From JBFGJH01 sp041586155 (lineage in GTDB: Bacteria > Actinomycetota > Acidimicrobiia > Spongiisociales > JAENVV01): DNA of 56,117 bases. Made by a program: the position numbers and the translations under genes. Positions within the stretch are counted from its first letter, which is position 1. The number at the start of each line of letters is the position of its first letter. Where the stretch lies: contig JBFHAT010000016.1 in assembly GCA_041586155.1 (NCBI GenBank), forward strand, positions 1 to 56,117. The letters are read 5' to 3'. Under the pieces are notes generated by a model. That model made no database searches. It was not told the origin of the DNA and was given only the letters and a program-made list of their open reading frames with translations. Positions 49,224-56,117 of this stretch are shown here, piece after piece.

Positions 49224-50164
49224 TGGACGCCACGCTGGCTTCGATCATCGCCGCCGCCGCCCCCCTCGTCTACGCAGCGGTGGGCGAGACGATCACAGAA
49301 CGGGCCGGGGTGGTGAACCTGTCGCTCGATGGGTCGATCTTGCTGTCGGCGATGACCGGGTTCGCGGTTGCCTTCATGAGTGGATCGGTCGTGGCCGGCT
49401 TCGTGGCAGCGGCCGCCGCCTCGATGGTGGTCGCCCTGATCGTTGCTTGGTCGGGCATCAGGCTCCGCCTCAACCAGATCGCAGTGGGCTTCGTCCTCAC
49501 GATCCTCGCCGCCGACCTGTCGGCATTCTTGGGCGACGACTTCACCCGCCTCCCCGGGCCGACCGTGCAGGCCCGGCCCATTCCCGTGCTGCGTGAGATC
49601 CCCGTGATCGGCCAAGCCTTCTTCGGTCAGAATCTGTCGGTGTACGGGAGTCTGGTGCTGGTGGCGGCGGCCAGCTGGTTCTTGGCCCGCTCGCGACGCG
49701 GCACCGAGCTGCGAGCCGTCGGCGAACGACCCGAAGCAGCCCACGCCCGGGGCATCTCGGTCAACGTGTACCGCTACCTCGCCACAGCGGCGGGAGGAGC
49801 GCTGGTCGGGGTGGCCGGGGCGGCCTTTTCGCTCGACCAGCGGGCCGGCTGGTCGGAGGGCGCCAACGCCGGGTTCGGCTGGATCGCGCTGGCCATCGTC
49901 ATCTTCGGCAGCTGGCAGCCAATGCGGGTGGCCGCCGGGTGCTACCTGTTCGGGGCGCTCCAGGTGGTGGCGCTGCGGCTGCAACCGGTGTTCCCCGGCG
50001 TGTCCCAGGTCCTCCCGGCGATCCCCTTTCCACTCATGATCCTGAGCCTGGTTCTGGTCAACTCGAAGTCGATCAGGACCATCGCCCAGCGCCTACCCCG
50101 CTTGGGCCGAGTGCTGCTCCCCGAGCCGCCCGGGGCGTTGGGTACCAACTTCGCCGCCGACTGA
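49223..50164 (+). CDS. nucleoside-type ABC importer permease 2
   Basis: A 313-residue membrane protein with about eight segments, paralogous to permease 1. AAVGETITERAGVVNLSLDG near residue 18 is the YufQ-type hallmark (ExxxERaGvxNlgieG), and ELRAVGERPEAAHARGISVN near 165 is the coupling loop. It overlaps permease 1 by one base and completes the operon. Confidence 0.92.
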   Translation: MDATLASIIAAAAPLVYAAVGETITERAGVVNLSLDGSILLSAMTGFAVAFMSGSVVAGFVAAAAASMVVALIVAWSGIRLRLNQIAVGFVLTILAADLSAFLGDDFTRLPGPTVQARPIPVLREIPVIGQAFFGQNLSVYGSLVLVAAASWFLARSRRGTELRAVGERPEAAHARGISVNVYRYLATAAGGALVGVAGAAFSLDQRAGWSEGANAGFGWIALAIVIFGSWQPMRVAAGCYLFGALQVVALRLQPVFPGVSQVLPAIPFPLMILSLVLVNSKSIRTIAQRLPRLGRVLLPEPPGALGTNFAAD

Positions 50165-50265
50165 TCTGGCTCGGGCGTAGCGTTCGGCTGGCCGCGCACG
50201 CCGCGTCGAAGGGAACCGATCCGGCCGCCCACGCGTGTGTAGGGCAACCCAGGCAGGAGAACGCA

Positions 50266-50769
50266 GTGGATGAGGCCAAGGTGTTCGTGTCCGATGGCCC
50301 GATCGGGGTGACTGACTTTGCCGACTTCTACGCCACGTGGCGAGACCCCATCCGCCGCGCCATCGCCCTGGCAACCGGCGACGCCGCGATGGCGGACGAG
50401 GCGGTGGACGAGGCAATGACCCGAGCCCTGACAGAGTGGCCGCAGATCGCCGGCTACGAACGACCCGAAGGGTGGGTGTACCGGGTTGGGCTGAACTGGG
50501 CCCGCGGCCGCTACCGCAAACGCCGTTATGAGCTGCTGACGTCTCTCGAACCCGATCGGCCAGGGGAATTCGATCCGCCCGACCTCGACGTGATCGCCGC
50601 CGTTGGGTCGTTGTCCGTGCGACTGCGGGAGGTGGTGATCGCCCGGTACTACCTCGACTGGTCGACGGCAGATGTCGCCAGCGCCCTCCAGATCCCGGAG
50701 GGCACCGTGAAGAGCCGGCTGTCCCGTGCCCTCGCTCACCTTGCCAGAGACCTTGGAGGCTGGTCATGA
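50266..50769 (+). CDS. ECF-type sigma-70 family factor
   Basis: A 167-residue sigma factor with regions 2 and 4. Region 2 spans about residues 18-88: FYATWRDPIRRAIALATGDA, DEAVDEAMTRALTEWPQIAG and WVYRVGLNWARGRYRKRR. Region 4, about 105-160, has LSVRLREVVIARYYLDWSTA and the helix-turn-helix SALQIPEGTVKSRLSRALAH. GTG at 50266 follows AGGAGA; a longer frame is only the shadow of the permease gene. It overlaps the next gene as ATGA. Target promoters are unknown. Confidence 0.88.
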   Translation: MDEAKVFVSDGPIGVTDFADFYATWRDPIRRAIALATGDAAMADEAVDEAMTRALTEWPQIAGYERPEGWVYRVGLNWARGRYRKRRYELLTSLEPDRPGEFDPPDLDVIAAVGSLSVRLREVVIARYYLDWSTADVASALQIPEGTVKSRLSRALAHLARDLGGWS

Positions 50770-51659
50770 ACCAACTCGAAGAAAGGATCAGACGCGAGCT
50801 GCACGCCGCCGGCGAACGCATCCCGCATTCGCCACTGCCGGCAGTCGGTGAGCGCGCCTCGGAACATCGGCCGTGGCTACCGGCGCCTGTCGTCGGGATC
50901 GTCGCGCTGGTCGCGGCGCTGGTCGTCGTCGGCGGCATTTCGATGGTGCTGCTGGGACCGGCAGACGGCCAACCCGAATCACCCGCAGCTGCCGCCACCG
51001 CGGCAGAACCGGCGGTGGCCGGCGACAGCTCGGTGGTCGCCGGAACGCAACCCAACGGATCGACCGGACCGTGCAACGCGAGCGTGACACGCAGCACGAT
51101 GTACCTGGGTGGTCCTCCATGGGAGGGCAACCTGGCTGCCGCCGGATTCATTTTCGCCTTGCCGGACGGACCGTCCGCCCCCGACGTGGCCGGGTCGTTT
51201 GTGAGTCAGGCAGTGATCGGAGCCGGATGCGAGCAGCAGATCGGCATTTCATCGCAGTCCGACATCGGAGGGGGCCGGACGTCGGTGGGTGTGGAGGTTG
51301 CGCCGCCGGCGACAACATCCGACCTGCGGCTCGTGGTGGACGTTGGCAACGCCGAAGGCGTCGTCGGGGTCACGGGAGTCCGCGGAGCGACTTCGTTCGA
51401 GGTCGTCACGGCTGGAGAAGCGCCGGCGCTTCGCCTCGCCGGTGCCCTCCCGGCCGACGCCGACCGGCTGAGTGTTCGATTCCGCAAGGGAGACGACGTG
51501 TGGGAACTGTCGTTGGCCGCCGGCGAGACGATGGTCGCGCTCGAGGTGCCGTCTGGGGAGGTCGATCGGTTCCCCGACGCCGAGCCCGACTGGATCCTGT
51601 TCACCGCCAGCGATCGCAACGGAAACGTCGTCGACGTTGGCGGGACAATGATCCCTTGA
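50766..51659 (+). CDS. membrane-anchored protein, probable anti-sigma partner
   Basis: A 297-residue protein: a cytoplasmic N-terminus of about 38 residues (LEERIRRELHAAGERIPHSP), one membrane helix at about 41-64 (VVGIVALVAALVVVGGISMVLL), an Ala/Glu/Pro linker and a long outer domain with two cysteines (GPCNASVTRS and GAGCEQQIG). No zinc-binding anti-sigma motif (HxxxCxxC) is seen, so the anti-sigma reading rests on its overlap with the sigma gene and its topology. I do not recognise the outer domain. Confidence 0.65.
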   Translation: MNQLEERIRRELHAAGERIPHSPLPAVGERASEHRPWLPAPVVGIVALVAALVVVGGISMVLLGPADGQPESPAAAATAAEPAVAGDSSVVAGTQPNGSTGPCNASVTRSTMYLGGPPWEGNLAAAGFIFALPDGPSAPDVAGSFVSQAVIGAGCEQQIGISSQSDIGGGRTSVGVEVAPPATTSDLRLVVDVGNAEGVVGVTGVRGATSFEVVTAGEAPALRLAGALPADADRLSVRFRKGDDVWELSLAAGETMVALEVPSGEVDRFPDAEPDWILFTASDRNGNVVDVGGTMIP

Positions 51660-51687
51660 CGGCGGTGCGGCCACCAATATATGGCCG

Positions 51688-52356
51688 ATGAACCCACCCT
51701 CTACGGAAACCACGGCCGGTCGCAGGGCCGTGCTGACGGAAGCGCTCGGGGGATCGACGGCCTTGGCGTTCGCCGCCGTTGCAGGACTCGCTGGCGGCGT
51801 CTCGGCCAAGATGGCCGACGAGTCGGGTTTCGGGTGGCTCAGCGATCTCGGGACATTCGGCGCGATCTGGGTTCTCGTACTCGTCGTCATCGGCTGGCGG
51901 GCGATCACGATGCCGGCGGCGGCAGGACGCGCGGCGGTCTTCTTCGTGACGCTCACCATCGGCTACTACGCGTATTCGACGTTCGTGCTCGGCTTTCCTG
52001 GCGGCCGGCTCGTCCAATTCTGGGCCGTCGTGTCAGTCACCGCGGTCCCTGTGCTGGCCGCAGGCATGTGGTGGTCGTCCCGACATCGTGGACCGCTCCC
52101 CGCCGCCGTGCTGGCGGCCGTGGGCGCGATCGCGCTCGTTGATGGCAACACGCTCCCGTTCTGGTACGCCATGGCGGGCGACTCGATGCCTCCGGGTTTT
52201 CCGTATCGGCCGATCCAGGCCGCCATCGAGATCGGGACCGCACTCGTGGCGGTGACGTTCGCGCCGCGCGACTGGCCCACCCGCGCCATGGCGGTGGCGC
52301 TCGTTCTTCCTCTTGCGTGGCTTGCGTCGGAGCTCATTGGATTCGCCGTCGGCTGA
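51688..52356 (+). CDS. hypothetical integral membrane protein
   Basis: A 222-residue protein with about seven hydrophobic segments, among them ALAFAAVAGLAGGV, LGTFGAIWVLVLVVIGWRAI, AVFFVTLTIGYYAYSTFVLG and a C-terminal ALVLPLAWLASELIGFAVG. Between the last helices is GNTLPFWYAMAGDSMPPGFP. I cannot place the family and no enzyme motif is apparent. CAATAT ends seven bases before the ATG and may be a -10 element, so the gene may be transcribed apart from the sigma pair. Confidence 0.7.
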   Translation: MNPPSTETTAGRRAVLTEALGGSTALAFAAVAGLAGGVSAKMADESGFGWLSDLGTFGAIWVLVLVVIGWRAITMPAAAGRAAVFFVTLTIGYYAYSTFVLGFPGGRLVQFWAVVSVTAVPVLAAGMWWSSRHRGPLPAAVLAAVGAIALVDGNTLPFWYAMAGDSMPPGFPYRPIQAAIEIGTALVAVTFAPRDWPTRAMAVALVLPLAWLASELIGFAVG

Positions 52357-52438
52357 TCTGCACTTCGACTGCAGGAGGCGAGCTGAAAGGCGGTCCAGCC
52401 GGAGTTTGTTGCCCGGGGTTTCTGTCGGTGGTGGTTGA

Positions 52439-52444
52439 TACGTT
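52439..52444 (+). promoter_or_regulatory. -10 hexamer of the HNH gene (TACGTT, 6 bases before ATG)
   Basis: TACGTT is followed by GGGTGG and the ATG at 52451, again a leaderless-type start; GGTGG could act as a weak ribosome site. Confidence 0.4.
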
Positions 52445-52450
52445 GGGTGG

Positions 52451-53701
52451 ATGAAAGCAACGTCGGAACTACCGGAAACGTCGGAGGTACCCGAACCGGA
52501 GCTGTCGGTGGTGTCGGGTTGGTCGACGGATCGGGTCGAGCAGGAACTCATCGCAACCGAAGCCACCGTCGCCCGGCTACGAGCCAGACAAGCGCAACTG
52601 TTGGCCGAAATCGACCGCCGCCAAATCCCGTTGGGTGACGGCTGCCGCACTTTGGTCGAATGGACCGCCGGCCGTCTCGACGTGTCCCCCGAAACCGCCC
52701 GCACCCTCACCCAACTCACCAACACCCAAACCGACCGGGGAGCGTTGTTCAAACGACTGGCAGCAGGAGAATGGTCGGTCGACCGCACCATCGAAACCGA
52801 CCGATGGATCGAAGCCGGCATCGACCCCGATCGGGCGGTGTCGGAGTCGACCAGCTACGACATCGGCGGCCTCCGCCACCGCATTGCCCTCACACGTCGG
52901 CTTCACCGGGTCGACGAAGACCGGGTGTTCGACAGCCGATTCCTGGTCACCCAACGGTCCCTCGACCGCACCCACGGCCGCCTGTGGGGTCAACTCGCCG
53001 GAGACGACATGGACCAGGTCGAACACCACCTCACCACCGTCGCCGACTCCTTCCCCCCACTACCCAACGGCACCCGACCAACCAGACCCCAACGCCTCGC
53101 CGACGCCCTCGTCGCCCTCACCACCGGCCACCACCCCACCCACCACACCAACAGCAGCTCGGATGATCCAGATGGGCGGACCGAACCGCCGAACCCCACC
53201 GACGGCACAGAGGTTGCCCACAGACCCGACCCGACCGATGACAGCTCGGACGCTGGCAGTGCCGATGTGGGGACGGTGTCGCGGCCGGTGGGGGCGCTGT
53301 CGGTGTTCATCGACGCCGGCGCCGCCCACACCACCGGCGGCTACACCATCGGCGACACCACCATCGACCGGCTCCTCTGCGACGCCCACCTCGAACACAC
53401 CGCCCTCACTGACCGGGGACCAGTCGAACTGGGGGGACGCAACACCGTCACCGACCGGCAACGCCGCCGCGTCCACCACCACCACAAAACCTGCGCCGCC
53501 GACGGCTGCCAAAGCCAATACCGGCTCCAAGTCCACCACCGCACCCACCAAGCCCACGGCGGCAACCACCACGACACCAACCTCACCCTCCTCTGCTGGT
53601 GGCACCACCACATCGTCATCCACCGCTACCACTACACCATCAACCCCCACAGCCCACCCCACCGACTCCGTTTCACCAAACCCCCACCCCAACTCGAATA
53701 G
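52451..53701 (+). CDS. DUF222/HNH endonuclease family protein
   Basis: A 416-residue protein of the actinobacterial DUF222 (13E12-repeat) group. The N-terminal DUF222 part has VARLRARQAQLLAEIDRRQI and VEWTAGRLDVSPETARTLTQ. A variable Thr/Pro/Asp-rich linker spans about residues 225-275. The C-terminal HNH nuclease has the Cys-x4-Cys knuckle CAADGCQ, then LQVHHRTHQAHGGNHHDTNL and LCWWHHHIVIH. Such genes occur in many copies in actinobacteria and may be mobile; their role is not established. The coding strand is extremely C- and A-rich (CCACC/ACCAC runs), unlike neighbours. Confidence 0.88.
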   Translation: MKATSELPETSEVPEPELSVVSGWSTDRVEQELIATEATVARLRARQAQLLAEIDRRQIPLGDGCRTLVEWTAGRLDVSPETARTLTQLTNTQTDRGALFKRLAAGEWSVDRTIETDRWIEAGIDPDRAVSESTSYDIGGLRHRIALTRRLHRVDEDRVFDSRFLVTQRSLDRTHGRLWGQLAGDDMDQVEHHLTTVADSFPPLPNGTRPTRPQRLADALVALTTGHHPTHHTNSSSDDPDGRTEPPNPTDGTEVAHRPDPTDDSSDAGSADVGTVSRPVGALSVFIDAGAAHTTGGYTIGDTTIDRLLCDAHLEHTALTDRGPVELGGRNTVTDRQRRRVHHHHKTCAADGCQSQYRLQVHHRTHQAHGGNHHDTNLTLLCWWHHHIVIHRYHYTINPHSPPHRLRFTKPPPQLE

Positions 53702-53884
53702 CCACCACCGCACCGCCCACGACCGGACGCCAACCAGCCCGAACCGGCACCCCCGATCAACCAACCCGCACCCGCGGGCCACCAGCGCGCCCACACCACC
53801 GAGTCTTCGGAGAACGACCGACGCCGACCCCAGACACGCAGAAGCGGCACCCGACCAGCCGGGGCACCGGGTCGGCTCAGCGAC
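53702..53884 (+). other. C/A-rich intergenic tail after the HNH gene
   Basis: The 183 bases after the stop keep the same strand bias as the end of the HNH gene, with long C/A tracts and few T, before normal composition returns at the convergent ygfK-like gene. I see no gene in it. It may be a decayed 3-prime part of the element that brought the nuclease. Confidence 0.4.
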
Positions 53885-55657
53885 TCAGCCGAGCTTGAGC
53901 GGCAGTCCTTCTTCGGAATGGAGTAGCTGGGCGAGGGCGGGGACCTCCGATTCGTAGCCTTCAGCGGCGGTGATGGTGAAGCCGCCGTTGACCGGAGCCA
54001 CGAGGAACCCCTGGCCGGAGTTCGCCTCGAAGCGAGAACGATCCGTGAAGATCTTCGGTTTGATCTGGGCCGGGTCGCCCGTCTCGGGGCAGAACACCAT
54101 GCAATTGCCGCACTCGTTGCACGCTTCGACGAGCACGAAATACTGCTGCCGGCCGTTGACGTCCATCTCGGCCGGGGTGGGGATCCGGAAGAAGGCGTCG
54201 TTCGGGCACACAGTGACGCAGAAGTTGCAGGCCACACACCCCCACATCTCCAGGTTGTGGTCCACCGCTCGTGGCAGCTTGCTGTGCGCCTCGATCCGGT
54301 AGTCGGCGTTGAGCGGCCCCGACAGCATGTCGCGCATGTGCTGCTCCACCGGGCCGCGAAAACCGGACGACCGTGCCTCTTCCCACCGATGGTGGTGCCA
54401 CGACGGAATGGTGAAGGTGTCGGAATGGCGCATGTCGTCGGCCAGCCGCTTCAGCATCGGCGCCAGCCGGCCGTAGCCGCCCGGCTTCAACAGGTCGGAG
54501 CAGATGGTGGTCGGGGCCACCCCCATCCCGATCGCCTCGGACAGATTCTCCTTGGTGATGCCCGCCGAGAACGACACCTGCACATCACCGTCATGGCCCT
54601 CGACCATCAGCACGCCGGGCATGGCGTTGATCAGCTCGTCGAGCAGCGTCGTCGCCAGCACATGGAGCGGCGCACCGGACAGATACATCGGATTGTCGGG
54701 AAGGAAGCCCTTGGTGTTCTCGACGACGAGTGTGTTGGTCAGCTTGATCCCGAATCGCCGGCCCCGCTCGGCGGCGAAGTCCCGCAGCTCCTGGATGAGC
54801 TCCACGCCCCGGTCGAACTGCAGGTCGTTGACAAACGCCTCCGGATCCAGCTTGACGTCCGTATACCCCAGCTGCCCGTGGAGGATCTCCGACACCCTCC
54901 CGAACCCCAGCAGGGTGGGATTGAGCTTGACGATCACGTCGATGTCGTACACCTCCATCAGGTGCTTGGTGATCCCCTCGATCTCGTCGGGCGGGCAGCC
55001 GTGGAACGTCGACAGGGTGATGGTGTCGGCGATGCGAGCGGGGAACTCCAGCGATCGGAACTCGGCGAACGCGTCGGGAATGAGCGGCCGCAGCCGCTCG
55101 ATCTCCTCCGAGGCGTCCAACATCGAGCGGAGAAAGCCGGCGACCTTGGGCGACGAGATCCCCGCCAGGTCGTAGCCCACCGACATGTCGAACACGTACG
55201 GCCCGGGATCACGCCCGACGTGGGGTCGGAGCGGCTCCCACCGTTCGAGGATGTGGAGGATCATCCACGCCTTCACGTATTCCTCGAGCGACTCCTGGAT
55301 CTTCAGCTCCTGGCTCCACTCGATGTTGTAGCCGACGGTCTCCATGTCGATACAGGGCCGGGCGATCTCCAAGTCGTCGAGGATCTGCACCGTCTTCAGT
55401 TCGAACAGCCGGGCCCCGGCCAGCCAGGCCAGCACGACGTTCTGGGTCAGCTGGCTGTGCGGTCCCGCTGCCGGGCCGACCGGAGTGGCCGCCGGGCGGC
55501 CCAAGAACCGGAAACTGAGATCGACGTGGGGGTCGGGCGACCAGAACCGGGCGGTGGGCAGGTCGAAGATGCGTTTGCGGGTGCGCCATTCGTGATCGAT
55601 CCGGTCGAGCAGCACGTCAAGCGGGAACGGAGTGAGTGGGGGCGCCTCGGTGGTCAT
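53885..55657 (-). CDS. YgfK-like flavin/iron-sulfur oxidoreductase, short form
   Basis: A 590-residue protein homologous to the two ends of E. coli YgfK, the putative selenate reductase subunit of the purine-catabolic region. Residues 1-470 are a dihydroorotate/dihydropyrimidine dehydrogenase-like FMN barrel: TPVGPAAGPHSQLTQN, FELKTVQILDDLEIARPCID, STFHGCPPDEIEGI, VKLNPTLLGFGRV and DLLKPGGYGRL. Residues 485-560 hold two [4Fe-4S] sites, CVACNFCVTVCP and CNECGNCMVFCP. The NAD(P)H/FAD module that separates these parts in the roughly 1030-residue YgfK is absent. GGAGGA precedes the ATG. The ssnA-like gene lies nine bases upstream. Confidence 0.85.
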   Translation of the reverse strand: MTTEAPPLTPFPLDVLLDRIDHEWRTRKRIFDLPTARFWSPDPHVDLSFRFLGRPAATPVGPAAGPHSQLTQNVVLAWLAGARLFELKTVQILDDLEIARPCIDMETVGYNIEWSQELKIQESLEEYVKAWMILHILERWEPLRPHVGRDPGPYVFDMSVGYDLAGISSPKVAGFLRSMLDASEEIERLRPLIPDAFAEFRSLEFPARIADTITLSTFHGCPPDEIEGITKHLMEVYDIDVIVKLNPTLLGFGRVSEILHGQLGYTDVKLDPEAFVNDLQFDRGVELIQELRDFAAERGRRFGIKLTNTLVVENTKGFLPDNPMYLSGAPLHVLATTLLDELINAMPGVLMVEGHDGDVQVSFSAGITKENLSEAIGMGVAPTTICSDLLKPGGYGRLAPMLKRLADDMRHSDTFTIPSWHHHRWEEARSSGFRGPVEQHMRDMLSGPLNADYRIEAHSKLPRAVDHNLEMWGCVACNFCVTVCPNDAFFRIPTPAEMDVNGRQQYFVLVEACNECGNCMVFCPETGDPAQIKPKIFTDRSRFEANSGQGFLVAPVNGGFTITAAEGYESEVPALAQLLHSEEGLPLKLG

Positions 55658-55666
55658 GACGTCCTC

Positions 55667-56117
55667 CTACAGTCGGGCGTGAAGTCGGGCGGCCTGTTCG
55701 GCAGCTCTGGCTCGGATTTCTGCGGCGTCGACCTTGGTGGGCCGACCCTCGTCGAGCACCACCTCACCGTCGACCTCGACACGCAGCGGACGCACCCCGG
55801 CCGTGTACGCCAGGTGCCAGGGATCCATCGGATCGTACGTCCACGTCACGACGTCGTCCGCCGCCTCGGGAAACAGCTCGCGGCCCTGATCGAGCCAGCG
55901 CCAGGCAGTCTCCGGCGAGGCCGTCACATCGCGGTCGCGCTGGAGAACGAACGCCAGCCGGAAGGTCTCGATCATGTGGGCGCCGATCCCGTCGGTGCCG
56001 AGCGCCACCGGGTTGGCGAACCGGCCCGGGTCGGCATATCCGACGCCGTTGTTCAGATTGGAGCGGGGGTTGTGGAGGATGGTGCCATGCAGCGTGTGAT
56101 CGGTCGGTAGATGCACA
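55667..56117 (-). CDS. ssnA: SsnA-like amidohydrolase, partial
   Basis: The last 149 residues of a metal-dependent amidohydrolase; the N-terminal two thirds lie beyond the right edge. HNPRSNLNNGVGYA and ALGTDGIGAHMIETFRLAFV are the typical end of the metal site of SsnA and related guanine-deaminase-like hydrolases, with Asp of GTDG as a metal ligand. The C-terminal composite-domain strand is GVRPLRVEVDGEVVLDEG. In E. coli ssnA is next to ygfK in the purine cluster, as here, which supports the assignment. The exact substrate of SsnA is not known. Confidence 0.8.
   Translation of the reverse strand, partial: VHLPTDHTLHGTILHNPRSNLNNGVGYADPGRFANPVALGTDGIGAHMIETFRLAFVLQRDRDVTASPETAWRWLDQGRELFPEAADDVVTWTYDPMDPWHLAYTAGVRPLRVEVDGEVVLDEGRPTKVDAAEIRARAAEQAARLHARL

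Noticed and set aside
52635..53957. Long open frames on both strands inside the HNH gene
   Set aside because: They arise from the C/A-rich composition; translations are Pro/Thr or Val/Gly low-complexity without motifs.

Overview
The window is a dense, high-GC chromosomal segment from an actinobacterium. The evidence is a mycothiol-type LmbE deacetylase, nickel superoxide dismutase with its SodX-type protease, a DUF222/HNH endonuclease gene, KorAB 2-oxoacid:ferredoxin oxidoreductase, lipoproteins with Thr/Glu/Pro-rich spacers, and many TAnnnT-N6-8-ATG (leaderless-type) starts. The style resembles uncultured Acidimicrobiia, but no marker gene here proves the class. No rRNA, tRNA, CRISPR array or insertion sequence was recognised.

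Layout. (1) 1-5271, minus strand: a bacterial microcompartment operon running off the left edge. It holds a winged-helix regulator, RpiB-like isomerase, DeoC aldolase, a CsoS1D-like double-layer BMC-T, BMC-H, BMC-P, a PduP/EutE-type acylating aldehyde dehydrogenase, a second BMC-T and a second BMC-P. DeoC + RpiB + aldehyde dehydrogenase with shell proteins is the signature of the class called SPU (sugar phosphate utilizing) in microcompartment surveys. (2) 5614-13124, plus strand: a compact nitrous oxide reductase operon (lipoprotein-type NosZ, membrane protein, NosD, NosF, NosY, NosL, cytochrome c) followed by an Rrf2 regulator with three cysteines and a TlpA-like thioredoxin. (3) 13155-33807: housekeeping and mixed genes: metG, a two-ATPase/two-permease ABC export cluster, sodN/sodX, an esterase, an ACT protein, a DUF3048 lipoprotein, an amidase, korAB, NUDIX, AlkD, ABC-F, LmbE, SRPBCC and an SGNH/MBOAT O-acylation pair. 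(4) 33863-40908, minus strand: the complete atpZIBEFHAGDC ATP synthase operon with a CRP-like palindrome in its leader. (5) 41041-50164: a divergon made of a purine-type catabolic operon (nucleoside/guanine deaminase, fused FAD/[2Fe-2S] subunit, molybdopterin subunit) facing a BMP-family nucleoside-type ABC importer. (6) 50266-56117: an ECF sigma factor with a probable membrane anti-sigma partner, a membrane protein, a DUF222/HNH gene, and an ssnA-ygfK-like pair running off the right edge.

How the genes may work together (inference): the right half imports nucleosides or related lipophilic ligands and degrades purine bases through deamination and molybdenum hydroxylation. The left-edge microcompartment could process the (deoxy)ribose phosphate half of nucleosides: DeoC yields glyceraldehyde 3-phosphate and acetaldehyde, and the encapsulated dehydrogenase converts acetaldehyde to acetyl-CoA. 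KorAB links 2-oxoglutarate oxidation to ferredoxin, and the nos operon supplies N2O as an electron acceptor.
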